Assembly (NCBI GenBank): GCA_932521035.1
Contig: OW051495.1
Span: 744,001-808,000 of the forward strand
DNA: 64,000 nt
Direction of reading: 5' to 3'
DNA from: Oscheius dolichura
Lineage: Eukaryota; Nematoda; Chromadorea; Rhabditida; Rhabditidae
The notes under the pieces are model-generated. The model saw only the letters and a program-made list of their open reading frames with translations, was not told where the DNA came from and searched no databases. Below are positions 1 to 11,300 of this stretch, in pieces (position 1 is the first letter of the stretch; the number at the start of each line of letters is the position of its first letter). The translations under genes were made by a program, and so were the position numbers.

Positions 1-311
1 ACATATAGCTTTGATTAAAAATAGGCACTTGAAGAAATTTGTGCAGGAGGAATACTGTAGAAAATACAATTTTGAACTTAGAACATGGCCATTTAATCGG
101 TAGAAATCTTCCTACAATCAGAAATAGACAAAAGTTGTATTTTCTGTTGGCAAAATACGAAAATGGAATGAATTTTGGTAGGTCTCAAAAGCATCGAACA
201 TGTTTTTGCTCCATTCAGACCTTTAAAATATAGGTTTCCTCTACCTTTTGAGTAAAATAGGCCACCCCGGTCGTATCTTCCCTTTATCTCAAAAAATCGG
301 GAAGATTCCAG

Positions 312-1742
312 GTTTTCACCGACTGGTTGGCCGGCAGTGAGAAGCAAGACGAGTCCGGCACCCCGCCCAGAAATATTCCAGCCTCCCTGCTCCCGAAATA
401 CACTCTGGACAATCACACCCACCTGATTTTGGTGTGTTTATACAATTGCATATTCTCCACTGCCCTCTTTCTTGTAGGGCTATATGGATGATCGCTCCGG
501 GACCCATTCAGCTTCGTGGAGCAGAGAAACGATTGATAGATATGTGAATGCCGATATTGCGACCATCAATAACTACGACGGAGAAGGACGTGAGTCATTA
601 TTTCTTCTTTACCAATTTATACTTCATGAGGCGGATTAGGAACAATAATTGGCGAAAATCGGCCAAACTTTATGTTTCAGTTGAAATATTTAATTCTTGC
701 TCTTTCTTGAGCGATAATTGATGACTAGGCGGAGTAGGTTAAAATTTAAAATGTTTCGTCAAGACTAGAAGAGTTGCACTTCAGTTTCCAAGCAATGCAT
801 ACCGGGTTGTCTCTTCACAAAAATGAAGAAATTACTATATTCTGGCCGCAGAGATTACTCAAAATCTTTATCCATTCCAAATCATCATTTTGCCCAAATT
901 TTGTCTGTTTTCTTCCGGATATAATCTAGCCAACAATTGAAATATTCGCTCCCAGGAATTTCCAGAATGATGTCTCCCCCACAAATACAGTATATTCCAG
1001 GAGGAATCTACCACGCGATGAAGGCGTATTCCTCTTCCGTCGCTGGAAAAGCCGGCATCGTCATTGGCTCTCTCTCCCCCTGGGTGGAGTCATTCCCCCT
1101 AAAATTGAAAGCCAGCCACGTCACGACCATCGAATACATGAAGATCCAAGTCGACCACCCCCAAGTGGACTATAAACATCCAGTGGAGATTGCTAAAGAC
1201 TATCAAAAGTCCTCCTTTTCCTATTTTCTGGGTAATTCCCAATTTCAGACACATTGGAGCCTATGACTGGGCTGCCAGTTTCTCTTCTCTAGAACACAGT
1301 GGTCTGGGAAGATTCGGAGACGCCTTGGACCCTATTGGGGACTTGAAAGAATCCCTGAAGACTTACTGTATGTTGAAGAAGGGAGGCTACTTCTACCTGG
1401 GATTCCCGATGGGATATGATACGGTCCACTGGAATCTGCATAGGATTTATGGACGAATCCGGTTGGCTCTCATGGCTGCTGGTGGGCTTTTTTACTTCTA
1501 AAAGAGTAAAGGATAACGCTCCAATTACTAAAAATTTGAAAATAACCTTTGAAATTTGAAATGGCCGTAAAACACTAAAAATTCCAAAATGGGAATTAGA
1601 AACAACCAAATTTCAAATTTCAGGCTTCGATCTGATAGATATGTTCCACCGAGACGCTAAAATGCCCATAAAACCGGAAAACTTCGCCAAAGATCTATCA
1701 GGAGCTCATAAGCAATTCGTCGTCGTGTTGAGGAAACGCTGA
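312..1742 (+). CDS. DUF268 family protein (5' end not resolved)
   Basis: Five exons join in phase: 312-431, 478-589, 956-1208, 1249-1481, 1624-1742. The product carries the DUF268 signature: SFSSLEHSGLGRFGD followed by LDPIGDLKE, a KKGGYFYLGFP strand and an HRIYG motif, then a short C-terminus ending in LRKR and TGA. DUF268 is a worm family of unknown biochemistry; its fold has been likened to methyltransferases, which I cannot test here. The intron at 1209-1248 uses a weak GTCCTC donor, but it is the only choice that keeps frame and conserved residues together. The first coding exon lies upstream of 312 or outside the window; bases 1-311 show no convincing exon or start. Confidence 0.8.
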
Positions 1743-1923
1743 GCCTAGTTCTTCTTCTTTCTTTCTTCCTCTTGAAAGCCCAGACGAGTCATTTTCTATT
1801 TATTTTTCACCATTCTATCGTTATTTATTATCAAATACGGGTTCTATCGTTGTCGGAATGCACTTATTCAAGCATAAATCGGTTTCTTCCCAGCTCTTTT
1901 CGGGGTTTCTTTGATCTTTACCG

Positions 1924-2300
1924 TACACAGACATGGTGTATTTCCTGTTCCCTTGGAGTAAGTTTGAGATCTTGGTTCGTTGGTGTTAGAAAATATATTA
2001 GTTTGTAAATTACCCATATCAATAAAACTAGCGAGTTGGGAAAATTAGTAGGATCAACGAAGCGCAAGAAAATGGAAGCCAAAAATCAAAGTTGTCAAAG
2101 TTTGTGGGCTACAGATTTATTTGTCGGTGCTGTTGAGCTGTGAGTAGTTTCATTAGAATCCCCTCGACGTACTCTCCAATTAGATCTTGGAATTTTTGAA
2201 ATTGACCAAGAAACCACCGAGATACGGATACAAACACCCGACACTCTCATCTACGCTCAGGGCGCACCCGAAAGTTTGTGGGCGTTTTGCCCATGTATGA
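1924..2300 (+). pseudogene. Duplicated 3' end of the Ctr copper transporter plus flanking repeat
   Basis: Positions 1924-2008 encode WCISCSLGVSL and RKYISL then TAA, nearly the C-terminus of the copper transporter ending at 7854. Similarity continues through the AATAAA-like signal and into the flanking dispersed repeat, so about 370 bp correspond to about 7774-8175. The second GxxxG glycine and a tryptophan of transmembrane helix 3 are replaced (LRSWF where the gene has LGCWF). No upstream transporter exons are present. This is a truncated duplicate, not a gene. Confidence 0.75.
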
Positions 2301-2598
2301 CCGTACATCGAAGTAAAATGACCGTAACAGCCTTCGTTTTGGGATCCTGCGAGCAAAATTGAATTTGCTACAGTAATTTGAAGTCTACTGATGAAAAAAT
2401 AAAGGTCAGGGTGAAAAAAAAAACTTAAAAACTCTTGGAATTTCCGTGGAAAATGACTGTAAGGGTAGAAATATTCCGGATCAGACAACACTTTTGCGTT
2501 TTCCTTCCTGAAATTGACAGCTGGCCGCCTTTTTCCTCTGTTATCAGCCTGGAAACCCCAAGGAGAAGACTCTCTTCTGGCTTTATTCGCCCCGAGCC

Positions 2599-4105
2599 AT
2601 GCTCTGTCTCCTTCTCTTATTTTCTTCCATTCCCGGGATTTTTGGATTTGAGAACTTGTGTTCTCAACTGGAAGAGGTTTCAATTTCTCTCTTTTTTTTG
2701 TCTAGAAAAGATTGCTTCAGGTCCCTGTAAAAGATCTGCACCTCCCACCGGAGTATGTAGACTTAGGACTGCCGTGGGTTCGCTACAAACATGCCAAAGT
2801 CTATGAGACAGAAAAACTGTCGACGGCTTGGAAAATCGTGGAACAGTACAGAGTACGGGGACTGAATGACACGGTGAGTCATCAGGAGTGGGAATAAATT
2901 TTAAAATATACGGAGAAACCCACGCCACAGTGATGGCCAGGCAGTTTTTCTGTTATAACACCCTCTTGAAAATAAAAATAAAAATAACCATAAAAAGACT
3001 TTTCAGTTCCGTGAATTAGCCGATTTCCTAGAGGAAAAGGATTGTTTCTGGTTCGTTTGGGGAGGAGCAGTCCGTGATCTTGTCTTGGGAAAGAGGCCGT
3101 CGGATATCGACGCGGCCATCACTTGTAATCCTCACCGGCTGAAGAGAATCTGCAGTTCACATTATGGACAGTAAGTTTTGAACTATTCTTCTGCCCTACC
3201 GTAGTCTATTGGACGTTTCTCGCCATATTTACTTCAATTTTGAGCGTAAATTGGATGAAAAATTACATAATAAGCTTTCTTGATGAATTATTTACAGTAA
3301 AATAACGTTTATTAGAAGGCATAGAGTAACCAAAAAAAGGATAAATGGAACATTTTCAGGGAAAAATGTCTACGGCCCAATCCTGCTAGTGAAAAGTTGA
3401 CCATTGGAGGAGAAGAACCGATCAGGTAGGTTTTTTTTGCTCGGTACTCGATAGTCTGCTCCAAAACCTCAGAAATTCCAATTTCTTCCAGTCAGGACAC
3501 CATCGACCCTGTCGACCTTTGCCATTGGAATGCTACCTACCAGGTCTACGCGTCTCATTGGGAATTCTCACTGAATACCCTGGGTCTTTGGTTGGATAAG
3601 AGGGACCCCAGCCGGGAGCGGGTCTACCTGATTGATGTTACCGGCTACGGGTTGGAAGACGCCTGCAATAGAATCTTTCGAATTCCCGCCAAGAAAGGCT
3701 ACTGGAATGAGTGGAGTCAGGAAGATGGGAGCGTTGTGAAACTCTTCAGGTTCCCCTCATTTTCCAGTATTTTCATACATATTTTCCAGATTTTGGAAGC
3801 TCCGTCTCCGCGGCTTTTCTCCCCTGAATGAGGATGAGATAGACTTTGTCGTCCGGGAGGCCGTTGACCGTTTTGATGACGAGCGTTTCGGCTACTTTTT
3901 CTGTCACAAGATTTTGGAGGGATTCAGCCACGAGGACGGCTGCCAAGTCTACAAATTCAAGAGCCAACGAGTCGAGAAATTCGTCGATCTAATCTCGAAA
4001 GATTTCGGCGCCGATTTCTATTCAAACAGAATGAAACCGATCATTTTGGAGACCTTGAAGAAATCCAACGTCGAGTGGAATCTTATTGAAAATTTGAGCA
4101 TTTGA
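2599..4105 (+). CDS. Secreted poly(A)-polymerase-head-like nucleotidyltransferase
   Basis: Six exons (2599-2676, 2721-2873, 3007-3170, 3360-3425, 3492-3749, 3790-4105) give 344 aa. Residues 1-16 are a hydrophobic signal peptide (MLCLLLLFSSIPGIFG). The middle holds WGGAVRDLVLG followed by DIDAAI, the G-G-x-V-R-D and D-x-D motif of the poly(A) polymerase/tRNA nucleotidyltransferase head domain, which binds nucleotide and metal. A second half with many aromatic and cysteine residues ends at TGA 4103-4105. Family members are normally nuclear, cytosolic or mitochondrial, so a signal peptide is odd; from memory worms have several such proteins of unknown role. The first intron is taken as 2677-2720 (44 nt) because the nearer acceptor would make it only 29 nt. 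Confidence 0.8.
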
Positions 4106-4225
4106 AAAAATGTTATCCGCATGAAAATTTGAATAATAGATGTGCTTATTTTTAAAATTTCACTGTTTATATAAAACTTTTCCCTAGAAGTTTTCCTCTG
4201 TTCGCTGAGTCGTATTGAAAGTAAG

Positions 4226-4287
4226 GTTGTCAACGGGCCGGGCCGTAATTTTGAGTGAAGGCCCGGCCCGGCCCGTTGGCAACCCTA
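4226..4287. repeat. GC-rich hairpin
   Basis: Arms GTCAACGGGCCGGGCCG and its near reverse complement CGGCCCGGCCCGTTGGC flank a short AT-rich loop. It sits in the spacer between the nucleotidyltransferase gene and dom-3. The rest of 4106-5025 shows no gene. Confidence 0.7.
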
Positions 4288-5025
4288 ACTGAAAGCAAAC
4301 CCCCCGTAAAAGCGCCATGCAAATAACCATGGCCATATTCACTTTCCTCCCCACCAGCTGGCAACGTATTTTCGCTTCGCTTTCCTCCATTTTCATCATC
4401 CTTTTCCCATATTTTCATACAATTCCATTGTTCTTCTTTATAAATTTCATGAATTCTATATATAGAAATTGGAAAATTCATTCGTTTCGAAACAAACGTT
4501 CCCCCTCTTATCTTCTTTCCAACTTCTTTGGGCAGTTTTTAACCGCAAGTGAACAAACTACCGCCATTTTCAGTCCTCTTATCAGTTTTTAATCAAAGAA
4601 CTGATTTCCTCTTGTTTTTTCTTCATTCTAAACTATTTTTTACCGTTATAGGGTCGACAAAGCCTGATTTCCAGGGAAAACATGATTTTATTCAATAACA
4701 GACTGTTGGTAGAATGGATGAACGGATAGAAAAAGAATAAAAAAGCCCGCTGATTCATTACAATTTACAAAAGTTTAGAATTAGGCGGGGTTGTGTGATC
4801 TGGAGCGCGTTAGCTGCCAAGCTATCCATGGATTTTGAATTTTCCGGGGCTATGCTCCATAAATCGAAGACATTTTGTTTTTACCACTTTTACCCTCAAA
4901 ATGAAACTGAAAAACGATTTTTCTCATGATTTCATTGATATCTATCTCGTTCCTTTCCTTTCTTTTTCATTTTCACTCTTCAAATTTATGAATTTTCTTA
5001 TTAAAACAATATTTTAGGTTAGTAA

Positions 5026-6956
5026 ATGCTGTCCATTAACCATCTGGAGGACTATTTATGCGAAAGAGTCGGTGATTCCTTCGAAATTGGCTTCAATACT
5101 GAAGGTAAGGCTGTTTTTCTTCTATTTATGATTTATGATTTTCTCCATATGATTTTCTCCCTCCATTTTAGGTCACAGAAGGCTGAATCACAAAGCAAAG
5201 TTGCCGCTAAACTTGAATCAGGGCTATAATAGCAAATATAACAACTCAGACTCAGAGGAACACCGCTCAATTGACGTCTTATTAAAATGGCTGATGAAGA
5301 AATCACCAGAGGGAATCTTTGAACGGGTAGGAGATTCATTTTTCCGTCAATTTTCCTCCTTCTAGCCTCCAAAAAAGACCTAAACCCTTTAAAAATAAAA
5401 AAAAATGCTTTAGGTAATGAACGGAGCTCAATTTGTCAGCCGTCGTGGGGTCTTGAGCAGAATGGCCGCTGGTGACCAACTGAAGAATAAAGGAGAATGG
5501 TCGGCTGTTTGTGAGAAGAAGAATGGCGTGGTATTTATCGAAGAAATGTGTGCAGGAGAGAAGAGACGATCGTAAGATCCTTTATTTTTCTATTTACAGT
5601 AACCTCAGGAATACAGGAACGAGAATATGTCCGATGCGGAAAAGAGAGCCACCCATATGGGACGACAATTCGAAAAATGTTTACTCCTCCCGGTTCCTGA
5701 ATCCAATGGAGACGAACAGGCCTTACCAACGGTAAGAAATTAATAATTACCGTAATCTCTTGAAAACTGGCGGCTCGGTAAGCGCGCTCAGTTCAAAACA
5801 AGGCTCTTGTGCTCATTTTCCCCGTTTTTTTCTGACTTTTTTAAATTTGTTTTTTATTCAATAAATAGAATACTGTGCTTCTGACCATAGTACAAAAAAA
5901 TCACAAAAAAACAGCTCTAAAACTGAAGAAAATTGAACATTTCTTGATTGGTAGATGAAGCACGCTTACGGCGCGCGCTTACCGAATAGGAACTTCTTTT
6001 CAAATAGTATGGTAGCTTTATTATTATTCTTTTTTTCAGGAGAAATCAGATGTCCGGATGGTTATTGAGGCACGGATAGAAAAGAGTCAGAAAACCTACA
6101 AAATGCTGTATAGTGGGGAAGTTGACGCTATAGATCAAGGTAGGGACTTTAAAATCTGAGTAACGGATTTTCGTACTCTATTACTATTTTTAGCAAGAAA
6201 TTAAAGCAGAAAATCTTAACTATACAAAACGCCATGGTGTCCGTCTGAGTTTCTGTCTGTCACCGCCCACGCCGGGCGCGCGCGCGTTCAAACTAGAGCC
6301 GCAAGTTCGAATCCAGCAGTGACCAACATTTTTGCTTTTCTCTATTTTTGCATTTTCTTTATCTGTCATTTCTTTTGCATGTCTAAAACATTATCGATGG
6401 CTCGATTCGCATTTGTGAAACATTTTCGGAAATTTAAAAATCAAAATGAAGAGACGGAAAAGCTGATAGGCTGGGGGCCGCGTTTCTGACGCGGCGAAGC
6501 CCTCTTGTAATATATAAAATTGTCGAAATTAGAGTATTTTCAGATGGAAAATACGTGGAAATGAAGACACAAAAGAATGCAATGGAGGGATATTGGTTCT
6601 GGAAGGAGAAGTCCCTAAAATGGTGGCTACAGTCGAAATTAGTCGGGGTAGACTATCTCCTGGTTGGTTTAAAGGATAAAGAAGGCTACTGTCGTCAGGT
6701 AAATACCCATTTTCCCTGAATTTTTATGTTTTTTTTCTAGATAAAAAAGGAGAAATTGAACTATTTCGAGAGCCATGGCCAATGGGATGGCGGAAAGTGC
6801 CTGGAATTCCTTCACGAGGTGCTGGATTTCATCTATGGAAATGTCCCGGAAGGAGGAGTTAAAATAATCCAATTTAAAGACGACCGCCTGTGGTGCCACG
6901 ACCATTCGAAGGGTATCCTGTCTCAGGAATTTGTTGACCACTTTCACATGAAATAA
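5026..6956 (+). CDS. dom-3: DXO/Rai1-type decapping exonuclease (Dom-3)
   Basis: Seven exons (5026-5104, 5172-5326, 5414-5571, 5617-5731, 6040-6139, 6544-6698, 6741-6956) give 325 aa. DXO proteins remove faulty 5' caps (non-canonical, NAD or incompletely methylated) and degrade the RNA 5'-3'. The family motifs appear in order: SRRGVLSRM (motif I arginine), MGRQFE (motif II), SGEVDAID (E-x-D metal site), YVEMKTQ (E-x-K) and WWLQSKLVGVDYLLVG (motif V glutamine). The ATG at 5026 follows an in-frame stop and an ATTTTAG acceptor, fitting a trans-spliced start. In exon 4 the acceptor at 5616 is chosen because only it gives the THMGRQFEKCL frame. Intron 4 holds a foldback repeat. Confidence 0.9.
5743..5995. 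repeat. Foldback repeat family B (CCGTAAGCGCGC ends), copy 1
   Basis: About 250 bp with inverted ends (TTACCGTAATCTCTTG and GGTAAGCGCGC on the left; GCGCGCGCTTACCG on the right). It lies in intron 4 of dom-3. Related copies are at 22170-22430 and 29603-29870, also in introns. Confidence 0.65.
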
Positions 6957-7292
6957 ATTATTTGAATTCTTTTCGTACAGAAGGAATGGAAAAAAGCTGA
7001 GTGGAACAACAAGGGGAACCCTCGAATTCCTCACCAAAATACTTCTTTTCGGGTGGTGTTGTCTGTTCCCCCGTCGGCTATCAGCCCACCGCAACACCCT
7101 ACAATCAACAATAGTCTCCTTATCGATTCTTCTCTGCTATAAGCAGTCCTCATAAGCAATTCCTAGACTTTTTCAATAATTGTATTGGCATCGGGTCTCA
7201 CTTCTGTTTCATGATCTTTTTATAATCTCTCCTCTTTTGGTTCCGTTGATGGTAATGCCAGTTGATGGTAAAATAGTACAAAATTTCAGAAA

Positions 7293-7854
7293 ATGACGGG
7301 TAAAGTGCACATGTGGATGTGGTTTCATACGGCCGTAGGAGACAGGGCGCTGTTTGAAGGCTGGACCATTACCGACGGGGGCAGTAAGTTGCTACATTCT
7401 TTTCTGCTTCAGGAGGGGAATTACATATTACATCCAAAAGGCGGCCAGAACAATAACATGGGAATTGCCCTAAAATGGGAATTTCTAGTGGCAATGTAAC
7501 CTAAAAATAGTTCAAACTTTCAGCCATGGCCTGGTCCTGCGCCGTGGTCATTCTTTGGGGCATTGTCTTGGAAATGGTCCGTTGGCTTCGATGGGTAGTC
7601 AAAAATGGCCACGGCCTCTCCCCTACGTGAGTTCCTTCCCTCTTCTCTAACAATGGATAAAATCCAGTTGGTATGGCCATCTTTTGTCCAAGAATCACTG
7701 GCTGGATACGTTTCTCTTCGCCGTCCAGACGGTGCTCTCAATGATGTTGATGCTCTTCTTCATGACCTACAGTCTCTGGCTGTGTATTTCCTGTTCCCTC
7801 GGTGTCAGTTTGGGATGCTGGTTCTTTGGTGCTAGGAAATATATTAGTTTGTAA
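7293..7854 (+). CDS. Ctr-family copper transporter
   Basis: Three exons (7293-7383, 7524-7626, 7668-7854) give 126 aa. Ctr proteins are plasma-membrane trimers importing Cu(I). The short N-terminus has methionine-rich HMWMW then FHTAVGDRALFEGW, the usual Ctr entry to helix 1. Helix 2 contains MLFFM (MxxxM copper gate) and helix 3 contains GVSLG (GxxxG packing motif). The protein ends in RKYISL without the frequent Cys/His tail. The ATG follows an AAATTTCAG acceptor by three bases, so trans-splicing is likely. An AATAAA signal lies at about 7868. The 3' end is duplicated at 1.9 kb. Confidence 0.9.
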
Positions 7855-7937
7855 ATTACTTGGAGATCAATAAAAGTAGCGAGTCGAGAAATATAGCACA
7901 TTTTTTTATATTTATTTTATATAGCACATTATCCTAA

Positions 7938-8180
7938 ATAGTAGGATCAACGAAGCGCAAGAAAATGGAAACCAAAAATCAAAATCAGTCAAAGTTTGTG
8001 GGCTACAGATTGATTTGTCGGGGCAGCTGAGATGTGACTAGGCTCATTAGAATCGTCTTGACGTGCTCTCCAACTAGGTTTTTGAATTTTTGAAATCGAC
8101 CAAGAAATGGCCGAGATACGGACACAAACACGCGACACTCCCGTCTACGGTCGGAATTGGGCGTTTTGCCCATTGTGTCT
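7938..8180 (+). repeat. Dispersed repeat R1, copy next to the copper transporter
   Basis: About 240 bp: TCAAAGTTTGTGGGCTACAG, then a CTCTCCAACTAGG segment, a CGAGATACGGACACAAACAC segment and a GGGCGTTTTGCCCA end. Similar blocks are at 2048-2300, 16140-16385, 25455-25540 (partial), 25753-25975, 39700-39770 (partial) and 43415-43615. The palindrome CGGGCGCGCCCG recurs at one end. No coding potential is seen. Confidence 0.75.
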
Positions 8181-8355
8181 TTTTTGTGCTGATTTGCAAT
8201 ATAAGAGCTAATCCTAGCTAAACTCCAAATCGTATAAAACATTCCCATAAAACCAAAAAAAAATCCATTCATTCATCACCGTGGTCTACAAGTACAAAAT
8301 GACAAAGATGAGATCCATTATGAGCAGTTGTGTTTCAGGAAGAGAGCTTCTCTCT

Positions 8356-11300
8356 TCAAAGGCGATTCAGATGGTTTCCAGCTGTTGGAAACGGCGGAAT
8401 TTTGACCAAAATATCCAGCAGGCGACGACTTTTCTCTGCTATATCCTTGAAGGAATACGTCAACAGCTCCGTGCAACGGGATTCCAGGTCTTCTCGACTT
8501 TTTGGACCATAAATTGAGAAGAACAACGTGTGCGACGGGTTGTGGAATGGGTCCTGAAACACTATGGTAATCAAAAAAAAATCTTAATGGCTGATCTTCT
8601 TCGATTTCAATGGTACTATTTGAAATGCCCATGAAATGCCCATGAAATTTGGGAAATTCTTCGAAGACTTCTATTTCCTACCTGATTATATTCCGCGATC
8701 CGATCATAAGTCAAACCGAGCGCTTCCACAGCGGAGCTCATACAAAGGAGCCAGGTAATAGCCCTCAATAGAATTTCATCCCTATCCGAGTCCAAAATTC
8801 GCAGCAATCCAGTTACCGCCTTGAAATTTCCTATTTTATGAGGAAAAAGAGGAAAAGAGGCTACCTTTGCTCCAAGAATATGTGGCACCAGATCAGGGCA
8901 GCAGGATAAATTGACGAGGAGACGTACGGCATTGATATTGACCTCACCACGGACCCATAATTTCGAGAGGCACGGGCCAATACACGGAATAAATTGGGCT
9001 ATCTGAATGACTGATTTTATAAAGCTTCTCTCAACGCGGCATTGGATAATGCTTCAAATTCTGGCTATAAATTAGATTTGATACATAAAAATAGTCGATT
9101 TTCGATGAAATCCACCCAATTTCTAGAAAAAAATTACCGAAATAGGAAGTAAACTACAGTATCCTTTAGAATTTGGCTCGGAACACGATAGTTCGATTCC
9201 CTGCACCCGTAAAGTCTCGGCAGCTGGATCATCTTTATTCAAAACTGCTATAAAGCTGTGACGCCTTTTTACCCATGTTTCACCAAGACTTTACGGGTGC
9301 AGGAGGATCGAACTATCGAGGACCGAGCCTAGAATTTCATAAAGTTTGAATGGTTGATTTTTCTATGTTTTGGGTGGAATTTATATAGCACATTATCCTA
9401 AATTCTTGGTTGTACCCAATGAATTCAGTAGTCAATTTTCGTAAAGGTAATGTTTCGCTGCTCTTTTATATTTTTCCTCTTTTCCTAAAGTTAGTATACG
9501 AGTGCCATCACATTTACAAAAAGCCCAAAACAAGAAAAGGAGTCAATTTTTCGTGTTCTCACCTCATTTGTAGCTATCCTCAGTGTCAAATTGGTCAGTG
9601 CTTGAAGAGCTACAGTAACTTCGGTCTCATCTTGTGAATTTATCAGCCTACTGATGACTTGGGCCGTTGATTTCTTGACTATTTGCTGAAAACTGATAAC
9701 ATTATCCACAAAGCAGTCATTTTTCCTTTTTTTTTTGATTTTATGGTCCTTTTATAACATATTTTGGGGAGAAGTTTTCAATGAGAATTCCAATAGTAGT
9801 AAAAATAACCCACGTCATTTTCTTTAGAGACTGCCATATTGGCGACACATTGCAGGAGCATCAATTTACAGGGAGCTGGCCAATAAGTCCGGCCCTCGAT
9901 CAGCATGTTCACGATTCGTTCCGTTATTTTCAGCTCTCTCATTAGCATCTGGAAAACGCGTATTTTTATTAGTTATTCATTGCTTTTTAATTGGGTTGGC
10001 CTTTCAGGGGCGGGAAGAAAGGGATGGGGAGATGGACTGGAAGCGATTTTGCTCATTTATAGCCTGTTTCAGGCCCGCTTTATATATATTTATGCAATAC
10101 TTTCATAGGGTGTTCAAAATTAGCCATGGGAAAGAAGAACAACTGTAACATGCCTACGGTTCTCTATTGCTGTGAAATTTGCTCGATCTGCCAGAAAAAT
10201 GAAACAACGAGGAGTAAAAGCGGTTTATTAGCCTAGCAAAGCTTCAGAAGTAGCCTATTTGAGCAATCCACTGAATCAATTAATTTAATATTTAGATAAA
10301 AATGTTCATCGTCCAGTTTAAATTCATCCGGTCTTTGTGAAATCGCTAAAAAGAGGAAGAAATCTGATTTTCCTATTTTCAATCTCAAGTTTTGCATAAA
10401 CCCTGGGCCTAGAAGAGTTGACAATGGAACAGAATTTTTAGCTTTTATTAAAAGACAAATTGAAGTAAAAAAAGAATAAATAGCGGTAAAGGTACCTGAT
10501 TAGCCGGGTAGGCAGTGGCATTGGAGAGAACGGTCAGAAGAGGGAGCAGTAGATCCGAAGCCGGGTCGATTCCTTGTAGGGAGTACAGAATCTGAAAAAG
10601 AGAAGTTTTTCTAACTACTCTCGCTTTTTTTCCGGGTAATAAATACTTTTTCCGGTTCCGTTTACCCTTTTGAAAGGGGAGAAGGAGAAGAAATTTCAAA
10701 AATTTGGGGGTTTATGGCAGTTTTATTATATCACTTATAACTTTTTTTGGCTTTAGTCCTCTCGGTTTCCCCATTCCATATTGTTTACCACTTCCTCCTT
10801 TCAATTGTCCCCCTCCCTAACTAACAGAATTCTCGAATTAGCTCTCTCTCCCTGCCCCGAGCAGCATTCCCCCGCCAAACAAGAGGTCCACTCCAGATAA
10901 ACAAAGCCTGCCTAGTTCCCGGCTCTCCACTAACAATTCTCTCATTCTCACCTGTTTTGCATCGGAGGGTGTCAACAGCTTCTGATGGTGGTAGAGACGG
11001 TCAATGAGCTGTTTCAGCCGGGTCGAGCCGAAGAGTTCCGCGGCCGGGTTGACGGTAATCCGCCATTCAGGTGCCGGTCCCTCATCCGGATCTTTTTGAG
11101 GGACAGCCTGGAAAGGATTTCATGATGATGGATATTTTAACCCGGAGGAAAGGAGGCCACGGGGGAATTGCATGAACTGAGATAAATGACCACCAGACGG
11201 GGATGGATTTCATTCAATTTAGAGCCGGATGTTTAGGGCCAATTTTTGGAGCCACGAGACTGAAAATACGAGGAAACAATTCCAAGAGAGAAGTTCTGAA

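Noticed and set aside
8831..8864. Possible 34-nt intron in the armadillo gene (GTAGCC to AATAG)
   Set aside because: Removal shifts the frame and gives a stop; reading through keeps an armadillo-like sequence.
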